Positions 22,691 through 33,860 are shown, counted from the first letter of the stretch. The stretch: 64,000 nt of DNA from Mycobacterium sp. AZCC_0083 (GCF_014202335.1 NZ_JACHGP010000001.1:233804-297803), one strand, 5' to 3'. The notes: generated by a model not told the origin, from the sequence alone. Made by a program: numbers and translations.

Positions 22691-23677
22691 ATGTACGTCA
22701 TCGAAGTCGCCGAAACCGGTGATCCAGAAGTCCTGAATTACGTCGAACGCCCGGAGCCCTCACCCGGCCCCGGCCAGGTGCTGATCAAGGCGGAGGCGAT
22801 CGGCGTCAACTTCATCGACACCTACTTCCGGGCCGGCCTCTACCCGCGACCGACGCCCTTCGTCGTAGGCACCGAGGTGTGCGGCACCATCGCCGCGGTC
22901 GGTGACGACGTCGCCGCCCTGAGCGTCGGCGACCGGGTGGTCACTGCACAGGCCGACGGCGGCTACGCCGAATTCTGTTTGGCACCAGCCGATTTCGTGG
23001 CGTACGTGCCCGACGCCGTGCCCGCAGAAGTCGCCGCTTCGTCGCTACTGAAGGGCATGACCGCCCACTACCTGATCAAGTCCACCTACCCCGTGCAGCA
23101 GGGCGATACCGTTCTGCTGCACGCCGGGGCCGGCGGCGTCGGCCTGATCCTGACGCAATGGGCCACCAGCCTGGCCGTGCGGGTGATCACCACGGTGTCG
23201 ACGCGGGAGAAGGGCGAGTTGTCTCGCAAGGCCGGCGCGATCGAGGTGCTCGACTACCCCAGCGAGAGCGAAGGCGGCGCGGCCGAGTTCGGTGCTCGGA
23301 TCCGGGAGCTCACCGGGGGCCAAGGGGTGGCGGCGGTGTACGACGGGGTTGGCGCGTCGACGTTCGACGCCAGCCTGGCCAGCCTCGCGGTGCGCGGCAC
23401 ACTCGCCCTGTTCGGCGCGGCGAGCGGGCCGGTGCCACCGGTCGATCCGCAGCGGCTCAACGCTGCCGGTTCGGTCTTCCTGACGCGGCCGACCCTGGCG
23501 CACCACTCCCGCACCGCCGACGAGTTCGGCTGGCGCGCGGGTGAACTGCTCGACGCGATCTCGCAGGGCACCATCGACGTCACGGTGAGCAACCGGTACC
23601 CACTGTCGGACGCCGCCGACGCCCACCGCGACCTGGAGGGCCGCAAGACGGTCGGCTCGGTGGTCCTTGTGCCGTAA
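22691..23677 (+). CDS. qor: NADPH:quinone oxidoreductase (Qor, zeta-crystallin family)
   Basis: 328 residues of the medium-chain dehydrogenase superfamily, without the zinc ligands of alcohol dehydrogenases. GroES-like domain to about residue 120; then the nucleotide-binding motif LLHAGAGGVGLILTQWA, where AGGVG is typical for quinone reductases. Reduces quinones with NADPH. Start ATG 22691, 18 bases from the divergent ATP-grasp gene. Position of Rv1454c. Confidence 0.93.
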   Translation: MYVIEVAETGDPEVLNYVERPEPSPGPGQVLIKAEAIGVNFIDTYFRAGLYPRPTPFVVGTEVCGTIAAVGDDVAALSVGDRVVTAQADGGYAEFCLAPADFVAYVPDAVPAEVAASSLLKGMTAHYLIKSTYPVQQGDTVLLHAGAGGVGLILTQWATSLAVRVITTVSTREKGELSRKAGAIEVLDYPSESEGGAAEFGARIRELTGGQGVAAVYDGVGASTFDASLASLAVRGTLALFGAASGPVPPVDPQRLNAAGSVFLTRPTLAHHSRTADEFGWRAGELLDAISQGTIDVTVSNRYPLSDAADAHRDLEGRKTVGSVVLVP

Positions 23678-23705
23678 GGCCAGGCACCGCTCTAACCTTG
23701 TCGAC

Positions 23706-24137
23706 GTGGCCGAGGACCTGATCGTGTCGCGGGCCATGGTAATTCCCGCGTCCGACTTGAGCGAACGCTTCTCCAGGTCCTCCGGCCCCGGCGGGCAGGG
23801 GGTGAACACGGCGGACAGCCGGGTCGAGCTGTCGTTCGACGTGGCCCGTTCGCCTGCGGTACCGGAGTGGTTGCGCCCTCGAATGCTGCGCCGACTCGAG
23901 GGGCGTCTCTCGGACGGCGTGCTCAGGGTGGCGGCGAGTGAGCATCGCGCGCAGCTCCAGAACCGCGCCGCCGCCCGCGAGCGGATGGCGCGCCTGCTTC
24001 GCGACGCCGCGACCGCACCTCCCCCGATCCGCAGGCCGACCAAGCCGACCAGGGGCTCGAAGGAGCGCAGGATCGAGGACAAGAAGCGTCGTGGCCAGAC
24101 CAAGCTCGGCCGGCGCGGAGGCTGGGACACGAGCTAG
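23706..24137 (+). CDS. arfB: ArfB-type peptidyl-tRNA hydrolase (codon-independent release factor)
   Basis: 143 residues. The GGQ motif, SRSSGPGGQGVNTADSRVEL, lies at about residues 20-40. The C-terminal tail is rich in Lys and Arg (KERRIEDKKRRGQTKLGRR) and in this family inserts into the empty mRNA channel of stalled ribosomes. Role: rescue of ribosomes stalled without a stop codon. Start GTG 23706. Convergent with ctaB, six bases apart. Confidence 0.92.
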   Translation: MAEDLIVSRAMVIPASDLSERFSRSSGPGGQGVNTADSRVELSFDVARSPAVPEWLRPRMLRRLEGRLSDGVLRVAASEHRAQLQNRAAARERMARLLRDAATAPPPIRRPTKPTRGSKERRIEDKKRRGQTKLGRRGGWDTS

Positions 24138-24143
24138 CGGGTG

Positions 24144-25076
24144 TTAGTGCCCCAACACCGTCGGCAGGGCCAGCGCGGAGTCGACAGCCAGTGCGCAGAA
24201 CACGACGGCAAGGTAGTTGTTCGACTGAAGGAACAGCCGCAGCGGCTTCACGGGCTCACCGCGCTTGACCCCCGAGTACAGCTGGTGGGCCATCACCAGG
24301 AACCACGCGCCCGCGATCAGCGCGACCGACGCGTACAGCCAGCCGGTGACCAACGCGAGCGCCAGGGTGGTCAGCACGGTCAGCCAGGTGTAGATCAGGA
24401 TCTGCCTGGTGACCTGCCGTTCGGTGGCCACCGTCGGCAGCATCGGCACGCCTGCGGCCTTGTAGTCGTCCTTGTAGCGCATCGCCAGCGCCCAGGTGTG
24501 CGGTGGCGTCCAGAAGAAGATGATCCCGAACATCACCAGCGCAGGCCACTGGATGGTCCCCGTCACCGCGGACCAGGCGATCATCACGGGCATGCAGCCT
24601 GCCGCGCCGCCCCACACCACGTTCTGCGAGGTGCGGCGCTTCAGCAGCAGCGTGTAGACGAAGACGTAGAACAAGATCGTCGCGACGGCCAATAGGCCCG
24701 ACAGCAGGTTGGTGGTCCACCACAGCCAGGCGAACGAGCCAACGGACAGCACCAGGCCGAAGATCAGCGCGTGCCGGGTTGGCACGGACTCGCGCGCCAA
24801 CGGGCGCCGCGCGGTTCGCTTCATTACCTTGTCGATGTCGGCGTCGGCGACGCAGTTCAGGGTGTTGGCGCCCGCCGCGGCCAGCAGGCCGCCAACCAGG
24901 GTGTTGAGAATCAGCAGGGGGTTCACGGTGCCGCGATCGGCAAGCAGCATCGCCGGGATGGCAGTGACGAGCAACAGCTCGATCACCCGCGGCTTGGTCA
25001 GCGCGATATAGGCCAAGAGCGTGGTGCCCGTGCGGCCAGGCGCCTCGTGAAAAAAACGGCGCTCGCGAATGCTCAC
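24144..25076 (-). CDS. ctaB: Protoheme IX farnesyltransferase CtaB (heme O synthase)
   Basis: 310 residues with eight to nine membrane helices, UbiA superfamily. The first Asp-rich motif is [19 protein letters not shown]; the second prenyl-diphosphate region is [16 protein letters not shown]. Converts heme B to heme O, the substrate of CtaA. Start GTG 25076 with GAGGAGA upstream that belongs to a degenerate junction repeat. Divergent from tkt with 196 bases between. Orthologue of Rv1451. Confidence 0.95.
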   Translation of the reverse strand: MSIRERRFFHEAPGRTGTTLLAYIALTKPRVIELLLVTAIPAMLLADRGTVNPLLILNTLVGGLLAAAGANTLNCVADADIDKVMKRTARRPLARESVPTRHALIFGLVLSVGSFAWLWWTTNLLSGLLAVATILFYVFVYTLLLKRRTSQNVVWGGAAGCMPVMIAWSAVTGTIQWPALVMFGIIFFWTPPHTWALAMRYKDDYKAAGVPMLPTVATERQVTRQILIYTWLTVLTTLALALVTGWLYASVALIAGAWFLVMAHQLYSGVKRGEPVKPLRLFLQSNNYLAVVFCALAVDSALALPTVLGH

Positions 25077-25080
25077 GCAG

Positions 25081-25110
25081 TTGTCTCCTCGGTGTTTCGC
25101 GGCAGCGCGC
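25081..25110 (-). repeat. Degenerate junction repeat family A before ctaB
   Basis: Minus strand GCGCTGCCGCGAAACACCGA then GGAGACAA. It keeps the GCGC...GCGCGAA...CACCGAGGA pattern of the first copy at 30046, and its GAGGA serves as the ctaB ribosome-binding site. Confidence 0.45.
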
Positions 25111-25114
25111 AGCT

Positions 25115-25135
25115 TCTACTACAGACGATGGTAGA
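25115..25135. promoter_or_regulatory. Weak dyad with ACTACA half-site between ctaB and tkt
   Basis: TCTAC and GTAGA form a 5-bp inverted repeat around TACAGACGATG. The left arm holds CTACTACA, the same eight bases found at the dyad before ctaA, but the right arm does not restore TGTAGT. It may be a weak shared operator for ctaB, or chance. Confidence 0.3.
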
Positions 25136-25272
25136 CCGCGTTCCGGGGCATCCGACAACTCAGGGTCGGTTCGGGTGAACGCCCGGACAACTTGGCCAAT
25201 GCGGTCTGCAACGCCATAGCGTTCCGCACTAGGGTATTGATGGACCAACCTGCCGACCCGAGGGGTTAATAC

Positions 25273-27366
25273 GTGACCACAGTGGAAGAGATCTCCGCCC
25301 TCACCCGCCCCAACCATCCGGACGATTGGACCGACGTCGACTCCCTCGCCGTCGACACCGTTCGGGTGCTTGCCGCCGACGCCGTGCAGAAGGTCGGCAA
25401 TGGGCATCCTGGCACGGCGATGAGCCTGGCGCCGTTGGCGTACACGTTGTTCCAGCGCCAGATGATCCACGACCCGAGCGACCTGCACTGGTTGGGCAGG
25501 GACCGCTTCGTGTTGTCCTGCGGGCACTCCAGCCTCACCCTCTACATCCAGCTCTACCTTGGCGGATTCGGCCTTGAGCTCGCCGACATCGAGGCGCTGC
25601 GTACGTGGGGCAGCAAGACGCCAGGGCATCCGGAGTTCCGGCACACCCCAGGCGTGGAGATCACCACGGGACCGCTGGGCCAGGGCCTCGCCTCGGCGGT
25701 CGGCATGGCGATGGCATCACGCTACGAGCGCGGCCTCTTCGATCCGGACGCCGCACCGGGCACCAGCCCGTTCGACCACTTCATCTACGTCATCGCCTCG
25801 GACGGCGACATGGAGGAAGGGGTGACCAGCGAGGCATCGTCACTGGCAGGCACCCAGGAACTCGGCAACCTCATCGTGTTCTACGACCACAACCAGATCT
25901 CGATCGAGCACGACACCAACATCGCGCTCTCCGAGAACGTGCCCGACAGATACCGCGCCTACGGCTGGCACGTGCAGGAGGTCGAGGGCGGCGAGAACGT
26001 CGTCGGCATCGAGGCGGCCATCGAGGCGGCGAAGGCCGTTACCGACAAGCCGTCGTTCATCTCGCTGCGCACGATCATCGGCTACCCCGCACCAACCAAG
26101 ATGAACACCGGTGGGGTGCACGGGTCCGCGCTCGGCGAAGAGGAAGTGGCCGCCACCAAGCGCGTGCTCGGCTTCGATCCCGACAAGACCTTCGAGGTGC
26201 GCGACGAAGTCATCGAGCACACCCGCAAGCTGGTGGACCGCGGCCGCGAGGCGCACGAGAAGTGGCAACCGGGATTCGACGCGTGGGCCGAGCGCGAGCC
26301 CGAGCGAAAGAAGCTGCTGGATCGACTGTTGGCCCAGGAACTGCCAGAGGGTTGGGACGCCGACCTGACCTACTGGGAGCCCGGCTCCAAGCCGCTGGCC
26401 ACCCGCGCCGCATTCGGCAAGGTGCTCAACGACGTAGCGCCGAAGCTGCCCGAACTATGGGGCGGCTCAGCAGATCTGGCGGGCAGCAACAACACCACCA
26501 TCGAGGGGGTGAACTCGTTCGGGCCGCCGTCCATCTCGACCAAGGACTACACCGCGGACTGGTACGGCCGGGTGCTGCACTTCGGCATCCGCGAACACGC
26601 GATGGGCTCGATCCTGTCCGGCATCGTCCTGCACGGGCCGACCCGCGCCTTCGGCGGCACCTTCCTGCAGTTCTCCGACTACATGCGGCCAGCGGTGCGG
26701 TTGGCCTCATTGATGGACATCGACACCATCTACGTCTGGACGCACGACTCAATCGGTCTTGGTGAAGACGGGCCGACCCACCAGCCGGTCGAGCACCTCG
26801 CCGCGTTGCGCGCGATCCCCAACCTGTCGGTGGTGCGGCCAGGCGATCCGAACGAGACGGCATACGCGTGGCGCACCATCGTGGCGCGAGGCGCGAGTAG
26901 CGGGCCGGTCGGTTTCATCCTGACCCGGCAGGGCATTCCAGTTCTGGAGGGCACCGACTCCGAGGGCGTGGCCAAGGGCGGCTACGTGCTTGGCGGCGGT
27001 AACCCCGCCGACGACGCCGACGTGATCATCATCGGCACCGGCTCCGAGCTTCAGTTGGCGGTGGAGGCACGTAAGCAGTTGGCGGAGAAGGACATCACCG
27101 CCTACGTCGTCTCGATGCCCTGCGTGGAATGGTTCGAGAGCCAGCCCAAGGAGTACCGCGACAGCGTGCTGCCCCCCGAGGTGTCGGCGCGCGTGGCGGT
27201 GGAGGCCGGCATCGCGCAGAGCTGGCACAAACTCGTCGGTGACACCGGCGAGATCGTCTCGATCGAGCACTACGGCGCTTCGGCCGACGACAAGACGTTG
27301 TTCCGTGAGTTCGGATTCACCCCGGAAGCCGTGGTGGCCGCCGCGGAACGATCAATGGACAACTGA
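25273..27366 (+). CDS. tkt: Transketolase
   Basis: 697 residues, thiamine-diphosphate enzyme of the pentose-phosphate pathway, also used in arabinose and mycolate precursor supply. Landmarks: [13 protein letters not shown], the TPP motif [18 protein letters not shown] ending in [17 protein letters not shown] and [19 protein letters not shown] start with GAGGGG ten bases upstream. A TAGGGT hexamer at about 25231 could be the -10 box. First gene of the tkt-tal-zwf-opcA-pgl operon. Confidence 0.97.
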   Translation: MTTVEEISALTRPNHPDDWTDVDSLAVDTVRVLAADAVQKVGNGHPGTAMSLAPLAYTLFQRQMIHDPSDLHWLGRDRFVLSCGHSSLTLYIQLYLGGFGLELADIEALRTWGSKTPGHPEFRHTPGVEITTGPLGQGLASAVGMAMASRYERGLFDPDAAPGTSPFDHFIYVIASDGDMEEGVTSEASSLAGTQELGNLIVFYDHNQISIEHDTNIALSENVPDRYRAYGWHVQEVEGGENVVGIEAAIEAAKAVTDKPSFISLRTIIGYPAPTKMNTGGVHGSALGEEEVAATKRVLGFDPDKTFEVRDEVIEHTRKLVDRGREAHEKWQPGFDAWAEREPERKKLLDRLLAQELPEGWDADLTYWEPGSKPLATRAAFGKVLNDVAPKLPELWGGSADLAGSNNTTIEGVNSFGPPSISTKDYTADWYGRVLHFGIREHAMGSILSGIVLHGPTRAFGGTFLQFSDYMRPAVRLASLMDIDTIYVWTHDSIGLGEDGPTHQPVEHLAALRAIPNLSVVRPGDPNETAYAWRTIVARGASSGPVGFILTRQGIPVLEGTDSEGVAKGGYVLGGGNPADDADVIIIGTGSELQLAVEARKQLAEKDITAYVVSMPCVEWFESQPKEYRDSVLPPEVSARVAVEAGIAQSWHKLVGDTGEIVSIEHYGASADDKTLFREFGFTPEAVVAAAERSMDN

Positions 27367-27397
27367 CACATCAAACCGAAGTACTAAGGAGCACCCC

Positions 27398-28516
27398 ATG
27401 ACTCAGAACCCGAACCTCGCGGCGCTGAGTGCCGCAGGCGTGTCCGTATGGCTCGACGACCTCTCGCGTGAGCGTCTGCAGACCGGCAACCTGCAGAACC
27501 TGATCGACACCCACAGCGTCGTCGGCGTCACCACCAACCCGTCGATCTTCCAGGCTGCGCTGTCGAAGGGCACCGCCTACGACGCCCAGGTGGCCGAGCT
27601 TGCCGAGCGCGGCGCCGACGTCGACGCCACCATCCGCACGGTCACCACCGACGATGTCCGCAACGCCTGCGACGTCCTGGCCAAGGTCTACGAGGCGTCG
27701 GGCGGCGTCGACGGCCGGGTGTCCATCGAGGTGGACCCGCGTCTCGCCCACGACACCGACAAGACCATCCTGCAAGCCATCGAGTTGTGGAAGATCGTCG
27801 ACCGGCCCAACGTGCTGATCAAGATCCCGGCCACCAAGGCCGGGCTGCCTGCGATCACCGCCGTCATCGCCGAGGGCATCTCGGTCAACGTCACGCTGAT
27901 CTTCTCCGTCGAGCGGCACGAAGCCGTCATGGACGCCTATCTCGCCGGACTGGAGAAGGCCAAGGAAGCCGGCCACGACCTGAGCAAGATCCACTCCGTC
28001 GCATCGTTCTTCGTCTCACGCGTCGACACCGAGATCGACGCAAGGCTGGAGACGATCGGCAGCGACGAGGCACTCGCGCTGCGCGGACAGGCCGGCGTGG
28101 CCAACGCGCGACTGGCGTACAAGGCCTACGAGGACGTGTTCGTCGGCGGCGCCCAGTATGAGGTCCTCAAGGCCGAAGGGGCGCGCGTGCAACGCCCGCT
28201 CTGGGCGTCGACCGGCGTGAAGAACCCCGACTACTCCGACACGCTGTACGTCACCGAACTGGTGGCGCCGAACACCGTCAACACGATGCCCGAGAAGACC
28301 ATGGATGCCGTGGCCGATCACGGCGTCATCACCGGTGACACGATCTCGGGCACGTCGGAGGCGGCACAGGAGGTCTTCGACAAGCTGGAGGCCATCGGCA
28401 TCGACCTGACCGACGTCTTCCTGGTGCTGGAGAACGAGGGCGTGGAGAAGTTCGAGAAATCGTGGCTGGAGCTGATCGACGCAACCCAGGGTCAGCTCGA
28501 CGCAGCCGGCAAATGA
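27398..28516 (+). CDS. tal: Transaldolase
   Basis: 372 residues, the longer actinobacterial transaldolase class. N-terminal [12 protein letters not shown] and [13 protein letters not shown]; the Schiff-base Lys is in [13 protein letters not shown]; the later motif is [16 protein letters not shown] 27398 with AAGGAG seven bases before it. Overlaps zwf by four bases (ATGA). Second gene of the pentose-phosphate operon (Rv1448c order). Confidence 0.97.
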   Translation: MTQNPNLAALSAAGVSVWLDDLSRERLQTGNLQNLIDTHSVVGVTTNPSIFQAALSKGTAYDAQVAELAERGADVDATIRTVTTDDVRNACDVLAKVYEASGGVDGRVSIEVDPRLAHDTDKTILQAIELWKIVDRPNVLIKIPATKAGLPAITAVIAEGISVNVTLIFSVERHEAVMDAYLAGLEKAKEAGHDLSKIHSVASFFVSRVDTEIDARLETIGSDEALALRGQAGVANARLAYKAYEDVFVGGAQYEVLKAEGARVQRPLWASTGVKNPDYSDTLYVTELVAPNTVNTMPEKTMDAVADHGVITGDTISGTSEAAQEVFDKLEAIGIDLTDVFLVLENEGVEKFEKSWLELIDATQGQLDAAGK

Positions 28517-30048
28517 CATCGGGTTCCGACTGGATCAACCCGCTGCGGGACAAGCGCGACAAGCGGTTACCGCGCATCGCGGGTCCGTGTGCGGTGGTGA
28601 TCTTCGGAGTGACCGGCGATCTGGCCACCAAGAAGCTGATGCCCGCGATCTACGACCTCGCCAACCGCGGGCTTCTTCCGCCCACGTTCTCTCTGGTCGG
28701 GTTCGGCCGTCGGGACTGGAGTGACCAGGACTTCGCCGACGTCGTGCTCAAGGCAGTGCAGGGACACGCGCGCACGCCCTTCCGTCAGGAGGTCTGGGAC
28801 CGACTGAGTGAGGGCATCCGCTTCGCCCAAGGCGAATTCGACGACGACAAGGCCTTCGAGCGGCTGTCCGAAACCCTGGCCAAGCTCGATGCCGAGCGCG
28901 GGACCGGTGGCAATCACGCCTTCTACCTGTCGATTCCGCCGAAGGCCTTTCCCTCGGTGTGCGAGCAGCTGTCCAAGTCCGGGCTGGCCAGACCCGAAGG
29001 CGACCGGTGGAGCCGCGTCGTGATCGAGAAGCCGTTCGGTCACGATCTGGACAGTGCCCGCTCGCTCAACAAAGTGGTCAACAGCGTCTTTCCCGAGACG
29101 TCGGTGTTCCGCATCGACCACTACCTTGGCAAGGAGACGGTGCAGAACATCCTTGCGCTGCGCTTCGCCAACCAGCTGTTCGATCCGATTTGGAACGCCC
29201 ACTACGTCGACCACGTCCAGATCACGATGGCCGAGGACATCGGGCTTGGCGGGCGTGGAGGTTACTACGACGGTGTCGGCGCCGCCAGAGACGTCATCCA
29301 GAACCACCTGACCCAGCTGCTGGCACTCACCGCGATGGAAGAGCCGGTCAGCTTCAAGCCCTCGGAGTTGCAGGCCGAGAAGATCAAGGTGCTTTCGGCG
29401 ACGAAGCTGGTGGAGCCCTTGGGCGAGAACACCTCCCGCGGTCAGTACACCGCCGGTTGGCAGGGCGGCGAGAAGGTGGTCGGGCTCCTCGAGGAGGAGG
29501 GCTTCTCCAAGACCTCCACCACCGAGACCTTCGCCGCGATCACGTTGGAGGTCGACACCAGGCGCTGGGCGGGTGTCCCGTTCTACCTCCGCACCGGAAA
29601 GCGACTGGGCCGCAGGGTGACCGAGATCGCTCTCGTCTTCAAGCGCGCCCCGCATCTGCCGTTCGACGCCACCATGACCGACGAACTGGGCAAGAACGCG
29701 TTGGTCATTCGGGTGCAGCCCGACGAGGGCATCACGCTGCGGTTCGGCTCGAAGGTGCCGGGGCATGCCATGGAGGTCCGCGACGTCAACATGGACTTCT
29801 CCTACGGGTCGGCGTTCGCCGAGGACTCCCCCGAAGCATACGAACGCTTGATTCTCGACGTCCTGCTCGGCGAGCCGTCGTTGTTCCCCGTGAACCAGGA
29901 GGTCGAATTGTCCTGGGAGATCCTTGATCCCGCGCTCGAGTACTGGACGGCGCACGGCAAGCCCGACCCGTACGAATCGGGTGGCTGGGGGCCGGATTCG
30001 GCGTTCGAGATGTTGCAGCGGACCGGCCGGGAATGGCGGCGGCCATGA
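28513..30048 (+). CDS. zwf: Glucose-6-phosphate 1-dehydrogenase
   Basis: 511 residues. NADP-binding motif [20 protein letters not shown] near the N-terminus; active-site [21 protein letters not shown]. First step of the oxidative pentose-phosphate pathway. ATG overlaps the tal stop. The TGA stop is the first part of a junction repeat. OpcA, encoded next, is known in actinobacteria as a required partner of this enzyme. Confidence 0.97.
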   Translation: MTSGSDWINPLRDKRDKRLPRIAGPCAVVIFGVTGDLATKKLMPAIYDLANRGLLPPTFSLVGFGRRDWSDQDFADVVLKAVQGHARTPFRQEVWDRLSEGIRFAQGEFDDDKAFERLSETLAKLDAERGTGGNHAFYLSIPPKAFPSVCEQLSKSGLARPEGDRWSRVVIEKPFGHDLDSARSLNKVVNSVFPETSVFRIDHYLGKETVQNILALRFANQLFDPIWNAHYVDHVQITMAEDIGLGGRGGYYDGVGAARDVIQNHLTQLLALTAMEEPVSFKPSELQAEKIKVLSATKLVEPLGENTSRGQYTAGWQGGEKVVGLLEEEGFSKTSTTETFAAITLEVDTRRWAGVPFYLRTGKRLGRRVTEIALVFKRAPHLPFDATMTDELGKNALVIRVQPDEGITLRFGSKVPGHAMEVRDVNMDFSYGSAFAEDSPEAYERLILDVLLGEPSLFPVNQEVELSWEILDPALEYWTAHGKPDPYESGGWGPDSAFEMLQRTGREWRRP

Positions 30049-30072
30049 CAAGCGCTTGCGCGGAACACCGAG
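30046..30072 (+). repeat. Junction repeat family A, first of two copies between zwf and opcA
   Basis: Starts with the zwf TGA stop and continues CAAGCGCTTGCGCGGAACAC then CGAG, a diverged copy. A second, better preserved copy follows seven bases later. Confidence 0.65.
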
Positions 30073-30078
30073 CGGCCG

Positions 30079-30107
30079 TGATGAGCGCTTGCGCGAAGAA
30101 CCGAGGA
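30079..30107 (+). repeat. Junction repeat family A, second copy between zwf and opcA
   Basis: TGATGAGCGCTTGCGCGAAG followed by AACCGAGGA. It differs at only two positions from the copy at 19260 and ends with the GAGGA that serves as the opcA ribosome-binding site (ATG at 30113). Confidence 0.78.
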
Positions 30108-30112
30108 CACTG

Positions 30113-31024
30113 ATGATCGTCGATCTGGAAGCCACCACGACAAACGTGGTCAACAAGAAGCTCGACGGGCTGCGCGAAGAAGGTGGCGCGTTCACGATGG
30201 CCAGGGTGTTGACCCTGGTCATCGCGCCGGACAGCGAGGCCATCCTCGAGGAGTCCATCGAGGCGGCCAACGCCGCCAGCCGTGAGCACCCCTGCCGGGT
30301 GATCGTGGTCTTCGCCGTGGACCGCGATGCCGCAGACGCCCAGCTGGATGCCCAGATTCGGGTAGGCCACGACGCCGGCGCCGGTGAGGTCGTGGTGCTC
30401 AAGCTGTACGGACCGTTGGCCGCGCAGGCCAGTAGCGTCGTGACACCCTTCCTGCTGCCGGACACGCCGGTGGTGGCCTGGTGGCCTGACGTTGCCCCCC
30501 GGGTGCCGGCTCAGGATCCGTTGGGCCAGTTGGCGATCCGTCGGATCACCGATGCGACGTACGGGACCGATCCGCTTGCCTGCATCAAGAGCAGGTTGGA
30601 GGGCTACACCCCTGGCGACACCGACCTGGCGTGGAGCCGCATCACCTACTGGCGGGCGATGCTGACCTCGGCGTTGGATCAGGGGCCCCACGAGCCGATT
30701 CAGTCGGCTCTGGTGTCCGGTCTCAAGACCGAACCTGCCCTGGACGTCTTGGCTGGCTGGCTGGCCGGCCGGATCGACGGTCCGGTGAAACGGGCCGTCG
30801 GCGAGCTGAAGGTCGAGTTGGTCCGCGCCAGCGAGACGATCACGCTCAGCAGGCCACAGGACGGCCGCACCGCCACCCTGACTCGTACCGCCAAGCCCGC
30901 GGCCCTACTTCCGTTGGCGCGCAGGGAAACTCGGGAGTGCCTGGCGGAGGACATGCGCAGGCTCGACGCCGACGAGATCTACTTGTCCGCACTGCAGGGC
31001 ATCGACAAGGTGGAGTATGTCTGA
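30113..31024 (+). CDS. opcA: OpcA, glucose-6-phosphate dehydrogenase assembly protein
   Basis: 303 residues, OpcA/G6PD-assembly family. Landmarks: [31 protein letters not shown] and [14 protein letters not shown]. Needed for full activity of Zwf in actinobacteria. ATG start with GAGGA in the preceding repeat. Overlaps pgl by eight bases. Confidence 0.95.
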   Translation: MIVDLEATTTNVVNKKLDGLREEGGAFTMARVLTLVIAPDSEAILEESIEAANAASREHPCRVIVVFAVDRDAADAQLDAQIRVGHDAGAGEVVVLKLYGPLAAQASSVVTPFLLPDTPVVAWWPDVAPRVPAQDPLGQLAIRRITDATYGTDPLACIKSRLEGYTPGDTDLAWSRITYWRAMLTSALDQGPHEPIQSALVSGLKTEPALDVLAGWLAGRIDGPVKRAVGELKVELVRASETITLSRPQDGRTATLTRTAKPAALLPLARRETRECLAEDMRRLDADEIYLSALQGIDKVEYV

Positions 31025-31757
31025 GACCGTCATCGAGAAGTACGCCGACGCCGACGCCCTGGTCTCCGCCGTGGGCGACCGGCTGGTTGGCGCCATCACT
31101 GGCGCCATCGATGCACGCGGCGTCGCGTACGTCGTCCTGACCGGCGGCGGAACGGGCGTCAAGCTGCTCAAGCACGTCGGCGCGCATGGTGCTGCGATCG
31201 ACTGGTCGAAGGTGCATCTGTTCTGGGGTGACGACCGGTACGTGCCTGCGGACGACGACGACCGCAACGACAAACAGGCCCGCGAGGCGCTGCTGGACCA
31301 CATCGACGTGCCCGCGGCCAACGTGCACGCGATGCCCGCAAGCGACGGAGAGTTCGGCGACGACATCGACGCCGCCGCCCTGTTCTACGAGCAGGTCCTG
31401 GCCGCCACCGCCGCAGACGGGGCGCCAGCACCGGATTTCGACGTGCACCTTCTCGGAATGGGTGGCGAGGGCCACGTGAACTCACTGTTCCCGCACACCC
31501 CTGCCGTCAGCGAGACCACCCGCTTGGTGGTGGGAGTGACCGACTCCCCCAAGCCGCCGCCGCGCCGCATCACGTTGACGCTGCCCGCTGTTCAGCGCTC
31601 ACGCGAGGTGTGGCTGGTGGTCGCGGGCGCGGAGAAGGCCGACGCGGTGGCTGCCGCAGTAGGCGGCGCCGCAGCGGTCGACGTGCCCGCGGCGGGCGCC
31701 ATCGGACGCGATGCCACGGTGTGGCTGCTCGACGAAGCCGCCGCGGCGAACCTGTAA
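31017..31757 (+). CDS. pgl: 6-phosphogluconolactonase
   Basis: 246 residues, GlcN6P isomerase-like fold. Motifs: [51 protein letters not shown] and [16 protein letters not shown]. Hydrolyses the product of Zwf. Last enzyme gene of the pentose-phosphate operon (devB, Rv1445c order). An Ala/Val-rich run near the C-terminus is typical. Confidence 0.96.
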   Translation: MSETVIEKYADADALVSAVGDRLVGAITGAIDARGVAYVVLTGGGTGVKLLKHVGAHGAAIDWSKVHLFWGDDRYVPADDDDRNDKQAREALLDHIDVPAANVHAMPASDGEFGDDIDAAALFYEQVLAATAADGAPAPDFDVHLLGMGGEGHVNSLFPHTPAVSETTRLVVGVTDSPKPPPRRITLTLPAVQRSREVWLVVAGAEKADAVAAAVGGAAAVDVPAAGAIGRDATVWLLDEAAAANL

Positions 31758-31768
31758 TACTGACGTCC

Positions 31769-32155
31769 ATGGCAGACAAAGGCGTCGGCACTGGTGGACG
31801 CACCCGGCCGGCCACCGGACGGCAGCGAATCAGGACGTTGACCCAGGCTGCGCTGAACGCCGACGTCACGGTCGAGATGGTGGAGACCATCCTCACCGAC
31901 CTCGGCGACACGCTGACCGTCCTCGACAAGACGACCGTCGGCCTGGACACCACGATGGACCGCTTCAACGAAACCATCACCCGCATCGACGAATTGGCGC
32001 CACGGCTGTTCAGCATGGTCGACCGCCTCGAGGCGATCGTGGAGCGCGTCGAACGCATCGTGGGTGTCGGCGAATCGGTGGTCGCGCCGTGGGCGGCGAC
32101 GGAGAATGCCGTACGCGGCGCGGTCAACGCGATACGCAAGACCACCGGGCTGTAA
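31769..32155 (+). CDS. Small helical protein with coiled-coil features (Rv1444c-like position)
   Basis: 128 residues. After a basic N-terminus (KGVGTGGRTRPATGRQRIRT) comes a long amphipathic region, about residues 28-110, with heptad-like spacing of Leu, Ile, Val and Met (DTTMDRFNETITRIDELAPR, LEAIVERVERIVGVGES). Predicted soluble coiled coil, reminiscent of phasin-like or scaffold proteins. ATG 11 bases after pgl. The function is unknown, but it is conserved at this position in mycobacteria. Confidence 0.78.
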   Translation: MADKGVGTGGRTRPATGRQRIRTLTQAALNADVTVEMVETILTDLGDTLTVLDKTTVGLDTTMDRFNETITRIDELAPRLFSMVDRLEAIVERVERIVGVGESVVAPWAATENAVRGAVNAIRKTTGL

Positions 32156-32169
32156 GGGTTCCCGACCGA

Positions 32170-32931
32170 GTGCGGTCACCACTGGACGTCCTTCCCACTG
32201 CCGACGGCGTCGGATTGCCTTGGGACGTTCCCGTCGACGACGCCGTCGCCGCCGTTGCCACGGCACGCACCGCGTGTGGCGATTCGTTCGTGCTGCGCAG
32301 CGGCGGCACCCACTACCTGTTCACGTTCTCCCCGACCGGTGTCGAGTCGTTCTACGCGCTGCTGGAAGAAGCGGCGAGCAAGGGCGTCGCCGACTATCTG
32401 ATGTTGCGGCGCAAGCTGCCCGACGAGCTATTCGCGGGCAGGCGCACGCTACCCGGGTCGTTGTTCCGCCGCGACGACGTGTCGTCATACCTGGCCAATC
32501 TCGAGCACGCACTCGACGCCACCGAGGCCGAGCTTGGCGAACGCGGCTCGGTCGACCTGTTCGGGCTCACCCGGCGGCTCGGGCACCGGATGGGGCTGGC
32601 GTCGTGGGCCGGGCCTGGCTGCGCCGACGGCGATGCCTTCGAGCGGCTGGTCGCCGCGTTCGACACGGTCGACGGGTCGGACGCGTTCGTGCACCCTGAT
32701 GCGATGGCCGCGGTCGCCGCATCTGGGATGCGAGGCGAGCGGGCGGCCCTTGACGACGTAGCTGCGGTGATCGAAGATGCTCTGCTCCAGCATGATTCGG
32801 AGATTGCGCGCAACGGGTTGTTCGCGCGGATCGTCGAGGCGTGGGGGTCAGAGCCTGCGGAGGTGCGCACGCGCGGCATCGCGATGGACGTCGTCATGCC
32901 GACTGACATGGTCGTCGATCTATTGAAGTGA
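32170..32931 (+). CDS. Cytochrome P450-like N-terminal fragment, no heme-binding Cys region
   Basis: 253 residues from a GTG at 32170. The text GDSFVLRSGGTHYLFTFSP, LRRKLPDELFAGRRTLPG and VDLFGLTRRLGHRMGLASW resembles the first half of P450s (beta-1 sheet, helices B to E). The region RGIAMDVVMPTDMVVDLLK stops where the I-helix would follow. The ExxR and FxxGxxxCxG motifs are missing and the next gene starts seven bases later. It could be a truncated remnant or a family that has lost the heme domain. The assignment comes from pattern recognition and is not certain. Confidence 0.5.
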   Translation: MRSPLDVLPTADGVGLPWDVPVDDAVAAVATARTACGDSFVLRSGGTHYLFTFSPTGVESFYALLEEAASKGVADYLMLRRKLPDELFAGRRTLPGSLFRRDDVSSYLANLEHALDATEAELGERGSVDLFGLTRRLGHRMGLASWAGPGCADGDAFERLVAAFDTVDGSDAFVHPDAMAAVAASGMRGERAALDDVAAVIEDALLQHDSEIARNGLFARIVEAWGSEPAEVRTRGIAMDVVMPTDMVVDLLK

Positions 32932-32937
32932 GGGACT

Positions 32938-33860
32938 TTGCTCGACGTCGGTGATGGCCAGCGCATCCACTGGGAGCTTCACGGCAATCCCGACGGCATA
33001 CCAGTGGTACTGCTCCACGGCGGCCCCGGCGCAGGTGGTCCGCGCGGCACCCGAAAGCTGTTCGATCAGAAGCTCTTCCGGCTCGTCCTGTTCGATCAGC
33101 GCGGTTGCGGTGAGAGCCTGCCGAACGTGGCCGATCCCGACGTCGCGCTGGACGCGAACACCACCTGGCACCTGGTCGACGACATCGAGCGGCTCCGGGT
33201 TCAGGTGGGCGTCGAACGCTGGCTGGTGTACGGCGGGTCATGGGGGTCGACGCTCGCGCTCGCCTACGCCCAACGGCACCCCCACCGGGTCTCCGGCCTG
33301 CTCCTGGTGGCGGTCACCACGACGACTCCCGACGAGATCGACTGGCTCTATCGTGGCGCCGGACGGCTCTTCCCCGAAGCGTGGGATGCCTTTCGGGCGG
33401 GCGCGGGCGACATCGGCGACTCGAGCGCGGAGCTGATCGCCGCGTACGGCAGCCTCATCAGCAGCCCCGATCCGCGGGTGCGCGAGCGGGCTGCCTACGA
33501 CTGGTGCACGTGGGAGGACGCGCTGATCGCCCACGAATCGTCCGGCTCGCCCGGAAGTTACAGCAGCCGAACGGGTCTCGACCGCATTGCCTTCGTGCGA
33601 CTGTGCGCCCACTACTTCGGGAACCAGGCCTGGTTGAGCGACGGTCAGCTGCTGGCCGACGTCGGCCGGATCAGTGGCGTCCCGGGACGGCTGGTCCACG
33701 GGCGAAATGACATAGGATGCCCACCGCAAACGGCGTGGGAGCTCGCCAAGGCGTGGCCGGCCGCGCAGTTGGCGCTCATCGACGACGCCGGGCATACCGG
33801 CAGTCCCGCGTCCGCGGCAGCCATGCACGCCGCTGTCGCCGACTTGAGTCGGATGCTGGC

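Noticed and set aside
28567..30465. 632-residue minus-strand frame opposite zwf
   Set aside because: zwf is certain on the plus strand; the frame is a codon-position mirror without motifs.
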